Assembly (NCBI GenBank): GCA_002989075.1
Contig: PSQN01000005.1
Location: 1,178,001 to 1,242,000 of the forward strand
DNA from: Arthonia radiata
Taxonomy: Eukaryota; Ascomycota; Arthoniomycetes; Arthoniales; Arthoniaceae
Length of the DNA: 64,000 nucleotides
Reading direction: 5' to 3'
Shown one piece after another: positions 23,655 through 34,663 of the stretch. The notes under the pieces were generated by a model. The model had not been told where the DNA came from, ran no database searches, and saw only the letters and a program-made list of their open reading frames with translations. Position 1 is the first letter of the stretch. Each line of letters begins with the position of its first letter. The translations under genes and the position numbers were made by a program.

Positions 23655-24089
23655 TCAAGAGGCAACTGTACTTTTATACCAGGATACCCGCCACTCGACA
23701 TGATCGTCAGACTTAGACTGTATTGTTAGCTTTGATAATAGCGCTGGCGTTGCAAGCAGAACAGGATTCACAGGCCTGTTTATTGACGCCACAAATGGCA
23801 AGTGAATTATCAGACGTCAAAATATTCAAGTTCAACCAGTTTTGGCTGTTTCAAGACACTGTCTTATCGACCGTGTTCGCCCGTGCCAAGATTTCGGGTG
23901 AGGCCCACCTCAAACGACCATGTCATGGCGCCTTGCTTGACAAACAGCACGTCGTTGCCTAGTTGAACCCGCCAATGTTTGCCTAACCCGTCAGAGCACC
24001 CGACGCATAAGTCCTGCTCTCTTCTACCTCAAGCTGGTCCTTCATCACCATAATCCATCTCCTAGCATCTCGCACTACGTATATCCAGC
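23655..24089. other. Intergenic region
   Basis: 435 bp between two same-strand genes. It should contain the MRS2-like 3' end and the SGT1 promoter. No gene seen. Confidence 0.55.
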
Positions 24090-25316
24090 ATGGACCACGC
24101 CCACCGCGGCGAAACCGCCCTCTCAAATTCCGACTTCTCTTCCGCAATATCCCACTACACCCTCGCCCTGCAATCTATGCCCGAAGCCGTTAACTACTAC
24201 ATTAAGCGCAGTACCGCATACCAGCGGACCTCACAATTCGAGCCCGCCCTGTCCGACGCTGAGAAGGCGGTCTCTTTAGCCACAAAAAAAGCCAGACGTG
24301 AACAGATAGCCATGGCCCAGCTGCGGCGGGGCATGGCGTTGTTCCAGCTGGGCCAATATGCAAACTCCAAGTTCTGCTTGGAGAAGGCAAAGAAGCTTAA
24401 TGACAAGGAGAAGAGCGCAGATATGTGGATTGCGAAATGTGATGGGAAGTTGAAGGGGTTGGAAGAGAGTGATGAGGCCGGGACGGTGACGGTGGAGGAG
24501 GTGCCCAATGTGGTGATTGAGAAGCCAAAGAAAGCGGCGGTGAAGACGGAAGAGCCTAAAGAGGGGGGTGGCACAGCAGCGACACAAGCACCGATACCAA
24601 CAGCACCCTCACAGACGCCGAGGGACAAGATACGGCATGAATGGTACCAGAGCAACGAGACGGTCACCATAAACCTGCTTGCGAAGGGCGTGCCAAAAAA
24701 ACAGGCGACGGTGGAGATACAACCGACTGCAGTGTCTGTGTCATTTCCACTGCAGTCGGGATCGACCTTTGACTTCTCATTGGAGCCATTGTTCGCGGCC
24801 GTCGACACTCAGGGCTCCAAGTACCGCGTGCTATCCACAAAAGTAGAGATCACCTTGAAGAAGCAAACACCGGGTCAGAAATGGGCGGATCTCGAAGGCA
24901 CAGAGCAACCCACAACCACGGCCATCACCGACGCCACCCCAGAGGCCGACAAACCCACGCCAGCTGGTCCATCATACCCCACTTCCTCTCGGAGCGGGCC
25001 CAAAAATTGGGACAAGATCGCGCAGTCCTTCCAGAAGCCACCTCCTAAGCCAAAGAAAGACGAAGACAATGACAAGGAGAAAGACTCAGACGAAGAAGAT
25101 GGTATGTACATCGACGAGTACGAAGACGGCGACCCAGCGAACGCGTTCTTCAAGAAGCTGTACGCGGGTGCAGACCCAGACACGAGGCGAGCGATGATGA
25201 AGAGCTATCAAGAGAGCGGCGGGACGGCGTTGAGCACGGATTGGAACGACGTCAGGAAGAAGAAGGTGGAGGTTAGTCCGCCAGAGGGTATGGAGGAGAG
25301 GAAGTGGGAGGCTTGA
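24090..25316 (+). CDS. SGT1: SGT1-type HSP90 co-chaperone
   Basis: 408 residues with the full SGT1 order: three TPR-like helix pairs (residues 1-110, starting AHRGETALSNSDF), an acidic linker, a CS domain (180-265, from IRHEWYQSNETVTINL to SYKV-like KYRVLSTKVEITLKK) and a C-terminal SGS domain (300-408, from SGPKNWDKI through NAFFKKLYAGADPDTRRAMMKSY to WNDVRKKKVEVSPPEG). Known role: links HSP90 to SCF ubiquitin ligase and kinetochore assembly and stabilises client proteins. No intron is needed. The start is the first Met directly before the TPR helix. The gene converges on the CoA-transferase-like gene with only 141 bp between stop codons. Confidence 0.95.
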   Translation: MDHAHRGETALSNSDFSSAISHYTLALQSMPEAVNYYIKRSTAYQRTSQFEPALSDAEKAVSLATKKARREQIAMAQLRRGMALFQLGQYANSKFCLEKAKKLNDKEKSADMWIAKCDGKLKGLEESDEAGTVTVEEVPNVVIEKPKKAAVKTEEPKEGGGTAATQAPIPTAPSQTPRDKIRHEWYQSNETVTINLLAKGVPKKQATVEIQPTAVSVSFPLQSGSTFDFSLEPLFAAVDTQGSKYRVLSTKVEITLKKQTPGQKWADLEGTEQPTTTAITDATPEADKPTPAGPSYPTSSRSGPKNWDKIAQSFQKPPPKPKKDEDNDKEKDSDEEDGMYIDEYEDGDPANAFFKKLYAGADPDTRRAMMKSYQESGGTALSTDWNDVRKKKVEVSPPEGMEERKWEA

Positions 25317-25457
25317 ACATGAACGTGGGCTTATTAGCGTGGTGCTGGGGTGTCTTTGGAGCATTATGATGGAGAACGAGCCGCATCTCGTTGCGAAATC
25401 AGCAGCACTTACGACGCTTAAGGACGGGACAAGCGCTATTGTTACGATCATAGATTG

Positions 25458-26725
25458 TCATAACTTAGCTCTATCCCTCACGACCAACGCTCCCTCCTCC
25501 ACCTCAAATTCCCTACCTCTCTCCCATCCAAGCCAGTCCCTCACTGTCTCCTCTCCACCAATACCAGGTCGCAATCCATTGCTGCTCCACCCTTCGCCCT
25601 CCACACCTTCTCCACGCCCCTCTCCGGCCTCATCTTCCGACCTCTTCTCGGCGCTCGACACAGCAAGCAACGGAGTCTCCGTCAACCCCACCATAGGCCT
25701 CTGGTCGTACCCACCTCGCTCCAACTCGCCATGCTCCAGCACGGGCGCCACACAAGCATCCGTCCCATCAAACACACTTTCCCACTCCGCCCTCGTCTTC
25801 CTCTTAAATCGCTCCATGATCACCCTCCTTAATTCCTCCCACTTCCGCTTATCCAACCTCTTCCCCTCCGGCCACTCCTCCCTCCCCACCCCCAACTCCC
25901 TCAACAACTCCGAGAAGAACTGCGGCTCCAACGCCCCCACACTCATCCACTTCCCATCCCTCGTCTCATAACACCCATAAAACGGCGCGCCCCCATCCAA
26001 GGTATTAGTCCCTCTCTCCCCACTCCACAACGGCGTCTTCAAATGTAACCGCGGAAACGTCGCCAGATACGCAGATCCGTCCACCATATTCGCCTCCACC
26101 ACCTGCCCTCTGCCCGTCTGCTGTCGATGCAACAGCGCGAGCAGAATACCCGTGAACGCCACATGGCCGCCTCCAGCGAAATCACCCAGGATGTTCCCCG
26201 GCGGACTGGGTCTACGCCCCTTTTCGCCGAGGAGCGAGAGCACGCCGGAGACGGCGAGGTAGTTTATGTCGTGTCCGGCCATGTCTTTGTATTTCCCCGT
26301 TCTCCGGTAGCCTGTCACGCGCGTGATTATAAGTCTAGGATTGATTTGGTGGAGGGTGGCGGGGCTCAGCCCAAGCTTCTCGAGGACGCCGGGACGGTAG
26401 GGATCGATGAGGATGTCGGCTTCGCGGATGAGGGACTTGAGGAGGGCGAGGGAGGAGGGGCGCTTCAGGTCGAGGGAGATGGAGGTTTTGCGGCGGGTGA
26501 GTTGGTCGGGCGTTGCAGGAGGCGGGGTGGTGGTGTGGGCGTTGGGGTGGGGGCGGTCTATGCGGAGGACCTGGAGTTGTCAGATTAGAGGTGGTGGAAG
26601 GGCAAGGGGAACTGAGCACATACGGTTGCCCCGGCGTCCGCGAGCAGCATGCCTGTGAAAGGACCTGGAGCTAGACCGGCGAACTCGAGGACGCGGAGGG
26701 AGGTGAGTGGTGGTGGCGCGGCCAT
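25458..26725 (-). CDS. Alpha-methylacyl-CoA racemase-like enzyme (CoA-transferase family III)
   Basis: Two exons (26624-26725 and 25458-26570) with a 53-bp intron 26571-26623 give 404 residues. The N-terminus reads [20 protein letters not shown] then DAGATVLRIDRP, as in the CaiB/BaiF family. All three residues known to act in racemases of this group have counterparts: His in GHDINYL, Asp in GDFAGGG and Glu in ALEPQFF. Family role: epimerises the 2-methyl branch of acyl-CoA so that peroxisomal or mitochondrial beta-oxidation can proceed. The C-terminus ends VRDRAKL. AKL is a classic type-1 peroxisomal signal, and its presence here supports a peroxisomal location. Confidence 0.93.
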
Positions 26726-27205
26726 ATTCGCCGGTATCAACGGATAAGAAGGCGGGCAGGTTGAAGAGCCGGAGATCGCTAAGGTTGAGATTCACATAGG
26801 TCTGCTACAGTCGTGTTCGCACATGCTAGTTTGAACAGTAAACTATGAAACAAGATCGGGCGACAACTTGAATGCAAAAGCTTTCCCCACACTTCCTCGG
26901 TCCCCTGTTATCGATAAGACGGGGAGATGCGCGGCGTAGAAATTACGTGACACGTGACAGCCCGTGAAGAGCGCTGTCTGAATGCTTTAAATCCCAAAGT
27001 CATAAACCTTACGAATATCACTTGGCGCGCCTGTCAACACGCGTTTATAATCTTGTGAAACCTCACTTAGGTGCAGGTTGCTGCCTAGCAACAATGGAGA
27101 CACACATGTCATCACCTTGCGCTGGTCGCCTGGGCAACCAGACTCCGTACTTTACAATCGTGCACTCAACAATCGTGCATTCTCATGAATGCGTGCGCGT
27201 CAAAC
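26726..27205. other. Divergent intergenic region
   Basis: 480 bp between the racemase-like and first BTB-like start codons. It contains an ACGTGAC tandem motif (listed separately) and a 12-bp direct repeat AACAATCGTGCA near 27155-27180. No gene seen. Confidence 0.55.
26945..26958. promoter_or_regulatory. Tandem ACGTGAC with a CACGTG E-box
   Basis: Two abutting ACGTGAC heptamers (26945-26951, 26952-26958) create CACGTGAC, the core bound by fungal bHLH factors such as Cbf1/Pho4. It lies about 220 bp upstream of the racemase-like start and about 250 bp upstream of the BTB-like start. Function is inferred only. Confidence 0.5.
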
Positions 27206-28709
27206 ATGCCTCCAAAGCGGTCAAAGACCCCTGAGGGTGCAAACATATCTGCTTGCAAAACGATCAGAGTCTCTAAAAAAGCTGGATGGCCTTCTCTCGA
27301 AGATGCAGACACAGTGCTGCGCCCAGCATCTTCATCGTCAACAGCCCTGCGCCTTCACAAAGCAGCGCTGATCCGTCATTCTGCTTACTTTGAGAAGGTG
27401 GCCGAGCAAGGTTGGCCTGACGAGTTTGCCATCAAAAAGGCTTTGTCAGACTCCGCGGAAGATCGCCTCTATGTGCCAGTGACCGGCGTCTACAACCAAG
27501 TGAGTAGTGATTTGAGCCTCATTCTTCGTGCCATCGCCGTATGCGGCAAGCACAGTCTGCGGAGACGGAGCTAGGTAACGATAACAACCTAGTCGAACCA
27601 GGCTCAGACTGATACAAGCACAAATGAGCCGCGATCGAGTGTAGGCAATTATGGCGATGCCACACGCGTCCACTTGTCTAGATGCTAACAGCGACCGTGC
27701 TTAGTCTCAACTCGGCTCAATCGGTCCCCATACTTCGACGCCGCCAGCACTACAAGCGCAGAATGAAGACAATACAGTGCTTCTTCAGCTTGACGAGGCC
27801 TGCGCGGCCTTTTTCGGTCTCTTCTATCACATACAGCCAACGTTCGGCTCTCAGGCTCAACTTTCCGACTCACCACGTGTCGTCCATGAGCTTGCGCGCC
27901 TTGCTGCTCTCTATGGATGTGATGAAGTAATACGCGACCAAGTCCTGCTCATCATCCACACCGATGCTCATCTTGGACCGAAAGCCGTCAGTCGCTGTCC
28001 GTATGAGTTCCTAATCGTGGCATGTCACCTCAACGACAAGACACTCTTTCTCCAGGCCATGAAGTTCGCAGCTGGTCGGCACTTTTCTGGAGTACCCATG
28101 CCAGTCGACGATGATTCCCATAATGAGCGGCTCCGCACTCTCGTTGAGCAAAATGCACAGAGCCTGAAGCATCAGGTCTACGACGCAGTGTGGGAGCTAG
28201 AACCTAGCACGAGGATGGTCGATTGGGACATGCCGGCTCTCGTAGCTAATGGCGCTTTCGCCCAGTACTTGACCATCCACGTCTTCAACTTCGAGGACCA
28301 GCCTCTGCAGCTCTATATGAACTTAAAGGGGCTTTACGATCTGTACGATGAGCGAGAGATGATCAAGGCTCTAGGGATGGAAGGCACCGTGCAAAAGCTT
28401 CACACCATGAAGACAAACTTCGTTGATTGCAATCGCGCGTTCAGGGAGCTCAATGACATGTTATGCGATTGCATCGACGAAGACGACAATAAAGAGATCT
28501 TCACTGCTTGCAACAACGGCCAAGATACATCTTACGATGCCGATCGGAATTGTCCTTCCACAGCTATGCTGCACAACGCACTCAGAACCCGGCTAGGACA
28601 CGCGAAAACCGTGTTGAGGCCTCTCTTTGCGGATGATCTGGAGTGCGGGCATTTCGTGTTATTGGACTGCAAGGGTGACTACCCGTGGATGTGTGACGAT
28701 CAGCAGTAG
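27206..28709 (+). CDS. BTB/POZ-like protein, tandem copy 1
   Basis: Two exons (27206-27499 and 27705-28709) with a 205-bp intron holding a GCTAAC branch point join in frame to 432 residues. The N-terminal part has a BTB-like core: DTVLRPASSSSTALRLHKAA then IRHSAYF. The rest is an alpha-helical extension (FFGLFYHIQP, LARLAALYGCDEVIRDQVL) typical of fungal BTB proteins. It shares layout and motifs with the next gene downstream (LxHxAxxxHSxYF, FFxLFY, YGCDxxxRD, NGAFAQYLT against HGVFARYFT). BTB domains mediate dimerisation or cullin-3 binding; the target here is unknown. An in-frame Met at 27185 is an alternative start. Confidence 0.8.
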
Positions 28710-29165
28710 AGGGAGGCAAGACTGCAAACAGAGGAGAGGATGTCTGGGTGCAGTCGAAGAGGCACTAGATGCACTACTGACATTTCCACGTCAAAAGCGC
28801 TGCAAGACTTTGAGCATGATACGTTTCCATTTCGTAGATTCGCCGTTCGTTATACCTTTTCAGGACAGACACAGCATTCGTCTTTGTGTTGCTTCGATAT
28901 CATGGTCTGTTTCGAAGAGGTGGAGCGGGCTCAGCTTCCTGCAGACGAGTTGCAGGTTGGTTCAGGTCCCACCACCTGATTTCTTTCGTCTCATCCGGAA
29001 AGTGGTAAACACGGTTGCCGGGGAATCAATGACGCTTATCAGCATGGCAATAGTACGCGTTTGTTGCCCCAGCAATGCGCAGTAAACTTACACGACCTCA
29101 GTCCACACTTTCTTTCCTCCAAGTCTCCACAACATTTCTGATAGGATTTTGCAACTCAGCAAGTC
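28710..29165. other. Intergenic region between BTB-like paralogues
   Basis: 456 bp; only short frames, one of them an extension in another frame of the preceding gene. It probably holds the 3' UTR and the promoter of the second copy. Confidence 0.5.
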
Positions 29166-30775
29166 ATGTCCACTAAACGCTTCTCCGCCCAGCAAGAGTC
29201 AGAGGTGCAACATGAGACTCCGTGCAAGCGCGCGAAGAGCACGACTTCTCCTCGCGGCAAATTTCCAGCATATGCCGATGCAGACACCATCATCAAAACA
29301 ATACTATGCAACACGCGAAACTTTAAGCTGCACAGAGCGGTCTTGGCTAATCACTCCTCATACTTTGCCAACATTTCCAACGAGGACTGGCCTGTCGTAT
29401 TTGAGGCTTTCGATGCTTTGAGCTCAGATATCAAAGATCACATGGTCAGACCGGCGGCGCATCTCCTCAAGGTGTGTACTTATTTAACCATTTGATATGG
29501 CCCAGTCGTCCAATGATGACGCTAACATAATGCTCCCGTATAGAATGAGGAGCAGTTGCAGATTTACATTCCCTCTCAGGTCGCGAGGCACAAGCTCCCC
29601 ACTGTTAAGCGGGTTGCGAGCACACCAATGCGACGCACGGATTTTGCTCCATCATCTTATCCGCGCTCGAGCAATGCATCGCGCATTTGTTTCACTACTC
29701 ACGAGACGCTCAAGTACCTTGATTACTTGCATACCCAATTCTTTGCGCTCTTCTACGGCGAGTCGATGAGCCATTACTTTGCGGGTCCTGGCATGGATCC
29801 CACAACCTCCCTCTTCCATCTTGCAGAACTTGCAGAGGCTTATGGGTGTGACAAGATGGTCAGAGACCATCTCATCCGTGAGGTGGAGGCATGCGAGAGG
29901 GTTGGATTCACCACATTCCACAAGATCCCGATGCATGCTCTCAAGATTGCCTGGTCACTTCAGAAGACGTCTCTTGTCAACCACTTCGGACGAATAGCCA
30001 TCGGTAAAAAGTATGCAAAAGCTTCTCTTCCAAAGCAGCAACCTAGCGAAATGATGATGGCGATCGAAAGCTACGTTGGTGAAGGGGCAGTGCGTCTCGA
30101 CAACAAAGTTCGCGAAGTCATCCATCATCTGCAGTGCATATTGCCACGTGCTGATGGCCTGCCAAGTTACGTTGCGCACGGCGTGTTCGCGCGATACTTC
30201 ACTGCAAACGTTTATGAGGTGGAGGCCGACACCACAGCCTTGTATGCCCATCTCAAGCGCTTTCATGAGTTGAAGGACGTTACTGAGTTTGTGAACACAC
30301 TTGAAGCTGGCAAGGCCATCCATGATCTTGAGTTCATGGCTGCAGGACTCCGTTCTTGCGAGAATGGTACGTGGAACGTCCCATTTCCCTCTTGGCACTG
30401 GGTATCCGGCCTACGATGACGCTGCGAGCAGTACCGTACCAGGCAAGATTCGGGAAACTCCAAGCGCAATGGGAAGCGACTCATGCTAACATCTTTGTCG
30501 CAGCTGTCAAGCGGCTGTCAGAACAGAGGCGCTGCCAGAATGCGGTCTTCCAAATCGCGCAACGAAAACTTGCGCCCGCCTTTGAGGCTGTCAAAAGTAC
30601 ACCTGCCAATTCTGTGCAGATTGCTTTAGATAGGATGTTGCAGCAAGCGCATGAGCTTGTTGCTGAGCTTTTCGAGAACGATTTAGGGGTGGGAGTATTC
30701 ACTTGCTGTGAGCTACTACCGTCTAGACGTTGGGGAGTAATGACTTCTGGCAATGCTATTAAATCAATAGCATAG
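29166..30775 (+). CDS. BTB/POZ-like protein, tandem copy 2
   Basis: Three exons (29166-29471, 29544-30366, 30504-30775) with introns 29472-29543 and 30367-30503 join in frame to 466 residues. The BTB-like start reads ADTIIKTILCNTRNFKLHRA then LANHSSYF. The helical extension has HTQFFALFYGES, LAELAEAYGCDKMVRDHLIR and YVAHGVFARYFTANVYEVE, matching copy 1 in order and spacing. Both genes share an intron after the BTB-like part, supporting duplication rather than convergence. The third exon (VKRLSEQRRCQNAVFQIAQR) extends beyond the obvious similarity. Function is unknown beyond the expected protein-protein interaction. Confidence 0.8.
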
Positions 30776-30997
30776 GCGAACGTGAGGTCCAACTCCGTAA
30801 AGTGTCGGGCAGGAGTCGCGGAATGCAAGTCAACTCCTTGGCTGGTCCTCCCTTGGTTGTTTACCTCTTACATTCCTTACTTAGAGCCTCATCTGCTTTA
30901 CGACTTACTAAATTTTGCAGCATATCCAGGGTGTCTTTTGCCAGCATTGAGAAAATACAGCGTCACTTGGCTGATCTGTTCTGCAGGCGAGGTTGAC

Positions 30998-33900
30998 ATG
31001 AGCTTAAGTACAGGACCCGTAGTCGGTATCGCGCTTGGAGGGTTTGTCGGTCTATCTACACTGATAGTAGCTACTGTCTACGCTGCGCAAAGGTGGAAGC
31101 ATGGAAACGCTCGAACTCGGTCAGCTGATCACGAGCAGCAAGCTTGGGCGAGAGAGCACGTATTGCCGATTCCCTACGATCTGCCCTTCCCACAAGCCAG
31201 TCTTGTCGCACGAGCAAGCTACATCCCGTCGCATGGCGCATATGACGCAGTTTCAGCCAGCGAGGAGTTCACGCATCCTGCGCTCCGCACGCGCGACTCG
31301 ACAGTGCCGCTACGGCTTCAGAGCGCAGCCCGCAGCAAAGCTTCTATGAAATTGAGCAAGTCTGGTGCACACCGAGTGAACCTAGAAAACGGTGCTGCTA
31401 TACCAGCTTTGAAAGCGTCACACCTTTCTGCGATTCTAGAAAGTCCAGCCCTCAGCACGAAGAGCTCACGAGCTAGGTCGAAATCACGAGATCGGAAGCG
31501 AAGCTCCGTGACAAGCAATAGGTCGTCAAGAAGCCGAAGCCGATCTCGCAAGACAAAACAGAATACGAAGCGGCCAAGCAAGAAGGACACATTGAATGCG
31601 AGCCCGAGTCCTATCTTCAAACGCTCATCAGCGCTCAAACCAGAACCACTCTTTGGCGGCGCAAGGCTTCCGAGCTTTCGGAAGAGTGTCCTGACTGAGG
31701 GCAACTTTGGCATCCTGACAGACCGATCTATCTCTGAGCCATCCTTCCTCGGCTCAATCCAGGAAGACCCATTCTACAGCCAATCCAGTTTCGCACCGCT
31801 TCGAGACATCAATCATTCGAGATCGACAAGCGTGCTTAAGCAAGAGTTGAGTAGCGCACCGACAGCACCAGTGCCTCCCCTACCTAAGGAAGCTTCTAAG
31901 AAATCAATGGGATCGCAACAGAGACCCTTCTCCCCTTTGTCGATGTGCAGCACCGAGACATGTAGCAGTGCTATCCTACGCACAGATGATGTCACACCGC
32001 AGCTCAATGCGAGAGATGACTTCTCGCAGCGCAATGTCGATATGAATCTCGCACCGAAGCTGCGTCAACTTGAACCGGACCACGTTCGGGACGAGCTCGT
32101 TCTGGGCTCCCGTCCTGCCTCTAGGCAAGATGATTTGCATGGGGTACCAGACAGCTTGTCGCAAAAGGCTTCTAAGGAACACTTGTTCCTCTCTGTACCA
32201 ACAACGGCTGGCCAAACACAAGACAGCGATTCCAGCGACGGTAGAACAAGTCGTATGTCCAATCGGTCGAACATATCAGACAAACGCAAGAAGCAAAAGA
32301 ACGCTAGCGTCCCAACGCCGCCACGCCCCAAGGGTGAGCGCAGGAGCGTGGCCAAGAAGACGTCAGCAACGGGATCGCCCGTCCAGCGCAGAGAGAAGCA
32401 GGCGTCGATACTACAGCACATCTCAGGCAACGCAGCGCCAAGTAGGGAGTTATCGGGACTATCATTGACCCACTCCTCCTCATCGCTAGAAGGTCATAGG
32501 CGCTCATCTCAAAGATCTTTTGATGAGAATACTCAAAAACCTTCCAACATGAAAGGCAGCCCGACCTCCAGAGGAAAGCGCCACAAGCGCTCAGATAACA
32601 TCCGCATCCAGGTCGAGCCTATCTACTTTGGTCCGCCCAGTCGCACCAGCAGCAAACACATGATGCAAGATATTGCAGAAGATTCCACAGCTGGAGCTCA
32701 AGATCAAGTCTACGGCAATGCAGAAGTGAGGGTCACTGCTCGCCCGCTTACGCCATTCGATGAAAACATCCTTCCACGTTCAGACTCTGCTCCCTCACTG
32801 GTGGCTAGTTCTCCTACACTGTCGCCCCGCGCGTGTCGTCGACTTTCACGTCAGGCGCGCCCCAGACTAAATCGACAGCTGACCAACAGTTCCCCCTCCC
32901 GCTCCACGCGCAACTCTGCATCCTCTTCGATATTGCTCAGACATTTTCCGGAGACTCCTGGGAAACGAAGAGCGACAGTCATACGATCGTCAGCTTTGGA
33001 CTCTACAGTACCAGCGATTGAAAGGCAGTTCAGCGAGCCTGATTTCGTACCGCCGGGACTTACATTGGCGAGGCTGACCGGTGCAAGTCCGTCTGAATCG
33101 TGTCATGAACATATGGTGGAACCCCAACTGCTCAACTCCAGCCCACCGAGAGCTAGTAAGGATGACGTTCAGGAGGACTATCATCATTGGCCCCATGACC
33201 GCGCCGAAGAGCAAGTACGTCAGCCTCTACACCCTACGCCATGCTACCCCATCGCGCCGGTCCCGCTAAGATTCATGTCACCGCCACACAAGTCTTCCCC
33301 GACGACCGGCGTCAGCCGCATCGTTTCAATCTCTCCGTCCCCTCCAATACGCCTTGCGCCCCTCTCATCAACGGTCAACCCTCTCAATACTAAAACAGAT
33401 CTTCCTCCACCATACACTGCATCGCACACTGCATCGCCTCCAATCATCTTTACACCATCGTCGCCATATGCGTCTCCAGTGCCACCAAGCCGACCACGCT
33501 ACTCTCCAGGACAAAGTGTGCTTTCGAACATACGCGATCTGCGACGCAGTCAACTCGTCGAGGAGCATCGCACAAGCACAGATACTGTTGACGGCCTAGA
33601 AGAGGAGTGTCAAGGCACTCCGACGCAGGAGCAGCTCAGGTGGATGAGTATGCGAGACTCTAGTCCGGGCCTGTCAGGCAAAGACACATCCAGTCAGTCA
33701 CTTGGCCCACTACTGAGCTTGTCTCCTGGTACGTTTCAGGGCAGCATCTTCGGAGGCGATTCAACGCCTGTCCGACATGTGGAGACCAAAGTTACGAACA
33801 AGCGTTTCAGAGGTGGTGGTGTCTGGGATAGCGCCGTCTTCTCGTGGGATGAGGGTGCAAACTTCCAACACGAGCCTGACAACGGCCATCACGCAGGCTT

Positions 33901-34033
33901 GCAGGAACAGATACAATACGACTACGGCCGACATAAAAACGGGGACATATTCGCCCCCACACACAAAAGACATTCACGCAGCTCTTCGCTTGACAGTACC
34001 TACGGCTCTTCGATGTCCCATGTCATTCAGTAG
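30998..34033 (+). CDS. Single-pass membrane protein with long disordered Ser/Arg/Pro-rich tail
   Basis: Intronless 1011-residue protein. Residues 6-28 (GPVVGIALGGFVGLSTLIVA and onward) form one hydrophobic segment, followed by a basic stop-transfer RWKHGNAR, so the tail should be cytoplasmic. The tail is disordered, with an SR-rich patch (about 150-190; KSRDRKRSS, SRSRSRSRKTK), many Ser-Pro and Pro-rich stretches and no enzyme motif. I start at ATG 30998 because the open frame upstream (from 30782) reads like leader sequence and lacks conservation cues. The layout of a very short luminal end, one membrane helix and a long tail resembles fungal plasma-membrane or septum-associated scaffolds, but I cannot name a family. 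Confidence 0.75.
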   Translation: MSLSTGPVVGIALGGFVGLSTLIVATVYAAQRWKHGNARTRSADHEQQAWAREHVLPIPYDLPFPQASLVARASYIPSHGAYDAVSASEEFTHPALRTRDSTVPLRLQSAARSKASMKLSKSGAHRVNLENGAAIPALKASHLSAILESPALSTKSSRARSKSRDRKRSSVTSNRSSRSRSRSRKTKQNTKRPSKKDTLNASPSPIFKRSSALKPEPLFGGARLPSFRKSVLTEGNFGILTDRSISEPSFLGSIQEDPFYSQSSFAPLRDINHSRSTSVLKQELSSAPTAPVPPLPKEASKKSMGSQQRPFSPLSMCSTETCSSAILRTDDVTPQLNARDDFSQRNVDMNLAPKLRQLEPDHVRDELVLGSRPASRQDDLHGVPDSLSQKASKEHLFLSVPTTAGQTQDSDSSDGRTSRMSNRSNISDKRKKQKNASVPTPPRPKGERRSVAKKTSATGSPVQRREKQASILQHISGNAAPSRELSGLSLTHSSSSLEGHRRSSQRSFDENTQKPSNMKGSPTSRGKRHKRSDNIRIQVEPIYFGPPSRTSSKHMMQDIAEDSTAGAQDQVYGNAEVRVTARPLTPFDENILPRSDSAPSLVASSPTLSPRACRRLSRQARPRLNRQLTNSSPSRSTRNSASSSILLRHFPETPGKRRATVIRSSALDSTVPAIERQFSEPDFVPPGLTLARLTGASPSESCHEHMVEPQLLNSSPPRASKDDVQEDYHHWPHDRAEEQVRQPLHPTPCYPIAPVPLRFMSPPHKSSPTTGVSRIVSISPSPPIRLAPLSSTVNPLNTKTDLPPPYTASHTASPPIIFTPSSPYASPVPPSRPRYSPGQSVLSNIRDLRRSQLVEEHRTSTDTVDGLEEECQGTPTQEQLRWMSMRDSSPGLSGKDTSSQSLGPLLSLSPGTFQGSIFGGDSTPVRHVETKVTNKRFRGGGVWDSAVFSWDEGANFQHEPDNGHHAGLQEQIQYDYGRHKNGDIFAPTHKRHSRSSSLDSTYGSSMSHVIQ

Positions 34034-34264
34034 GCGTTGACTTTGGCTGGTGTCAACTGGATACTATCGGGTTGAATAGGCTTCCCATCTTTCGCCACTT
34101 GTTCTTCGCCCTCACAACCATGTTTGTATTCAGCCCACCGCCGTCTTGCGCACGGAAGCATCATTCGGGCCCCATTCACTTCGCGCGATTGACCCCAGTC
34201 TTTGCGTCGCGCAACCGCCTGTTGATCATCAGCAAACCGCCATAAACGATAAAAGCCCAACAAC

Positions 34265-34504
34265 TCACTTCTGCTGCCTCTGGTTGTGTTTGTAGCACAT
34301 CAGCACTATCGTCACGATGAGCATGGTTCCGACGACGACAGCCACGACGATGCCAGCAATGATAGCGCCACGGTTGTTGGCGGCTCTCGTCGCCGGTGTC
34401 ATCGTCTTTTGCGGAGGGATGAAGGCGCGTGGAATGAGCGAGGACTGCGACATGTTTGTGTTTTGGGCTGTGGATGAACAACGCTTGATCAAGCTCAGGT
34501 CCAA
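34265..34504 (-). CDS. Small single-pass membrane protein (79 aa)
   Basis: A Ser/Thr/Asn-rich N-terminus leads into one strong hydrophobic segment (about residues 47-69: GAIIAGIVVAVVVGTMLIVT onward) with a short basic end YKHNQRQQK. The same RG-flanked valine-rich helix pattern occurs in many fungal small membrane proteins. First of a minus-strand run of small membrane or tail-anchored proteins. No family recognised. The upstream Met is uncertain; NMSQSS offers a later one. Confidence 0.55.
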   Translation of the reverse strand: MDLSLIKRCSSTAQNTNMSQSSLIPRAFIPPQKTMTPATRAANNRGAIIAGIVVAVVVGTMLIVTIVLMCYKHNQRQQK

Positions 34505-34663
34505 CTGTCGCAGAGCAGCGATGCATCAACACAGATGCAACACAATTGCAATGGCCGGCGCAGGTTGCAAATGCAACAAAGAACACATCGACTGGAAACT
34601 TCTTTGTCTACGCGAACCCGCACGTTGGTCTATTCAACAAAGCTTGACTTCAGCAAAGCACCC

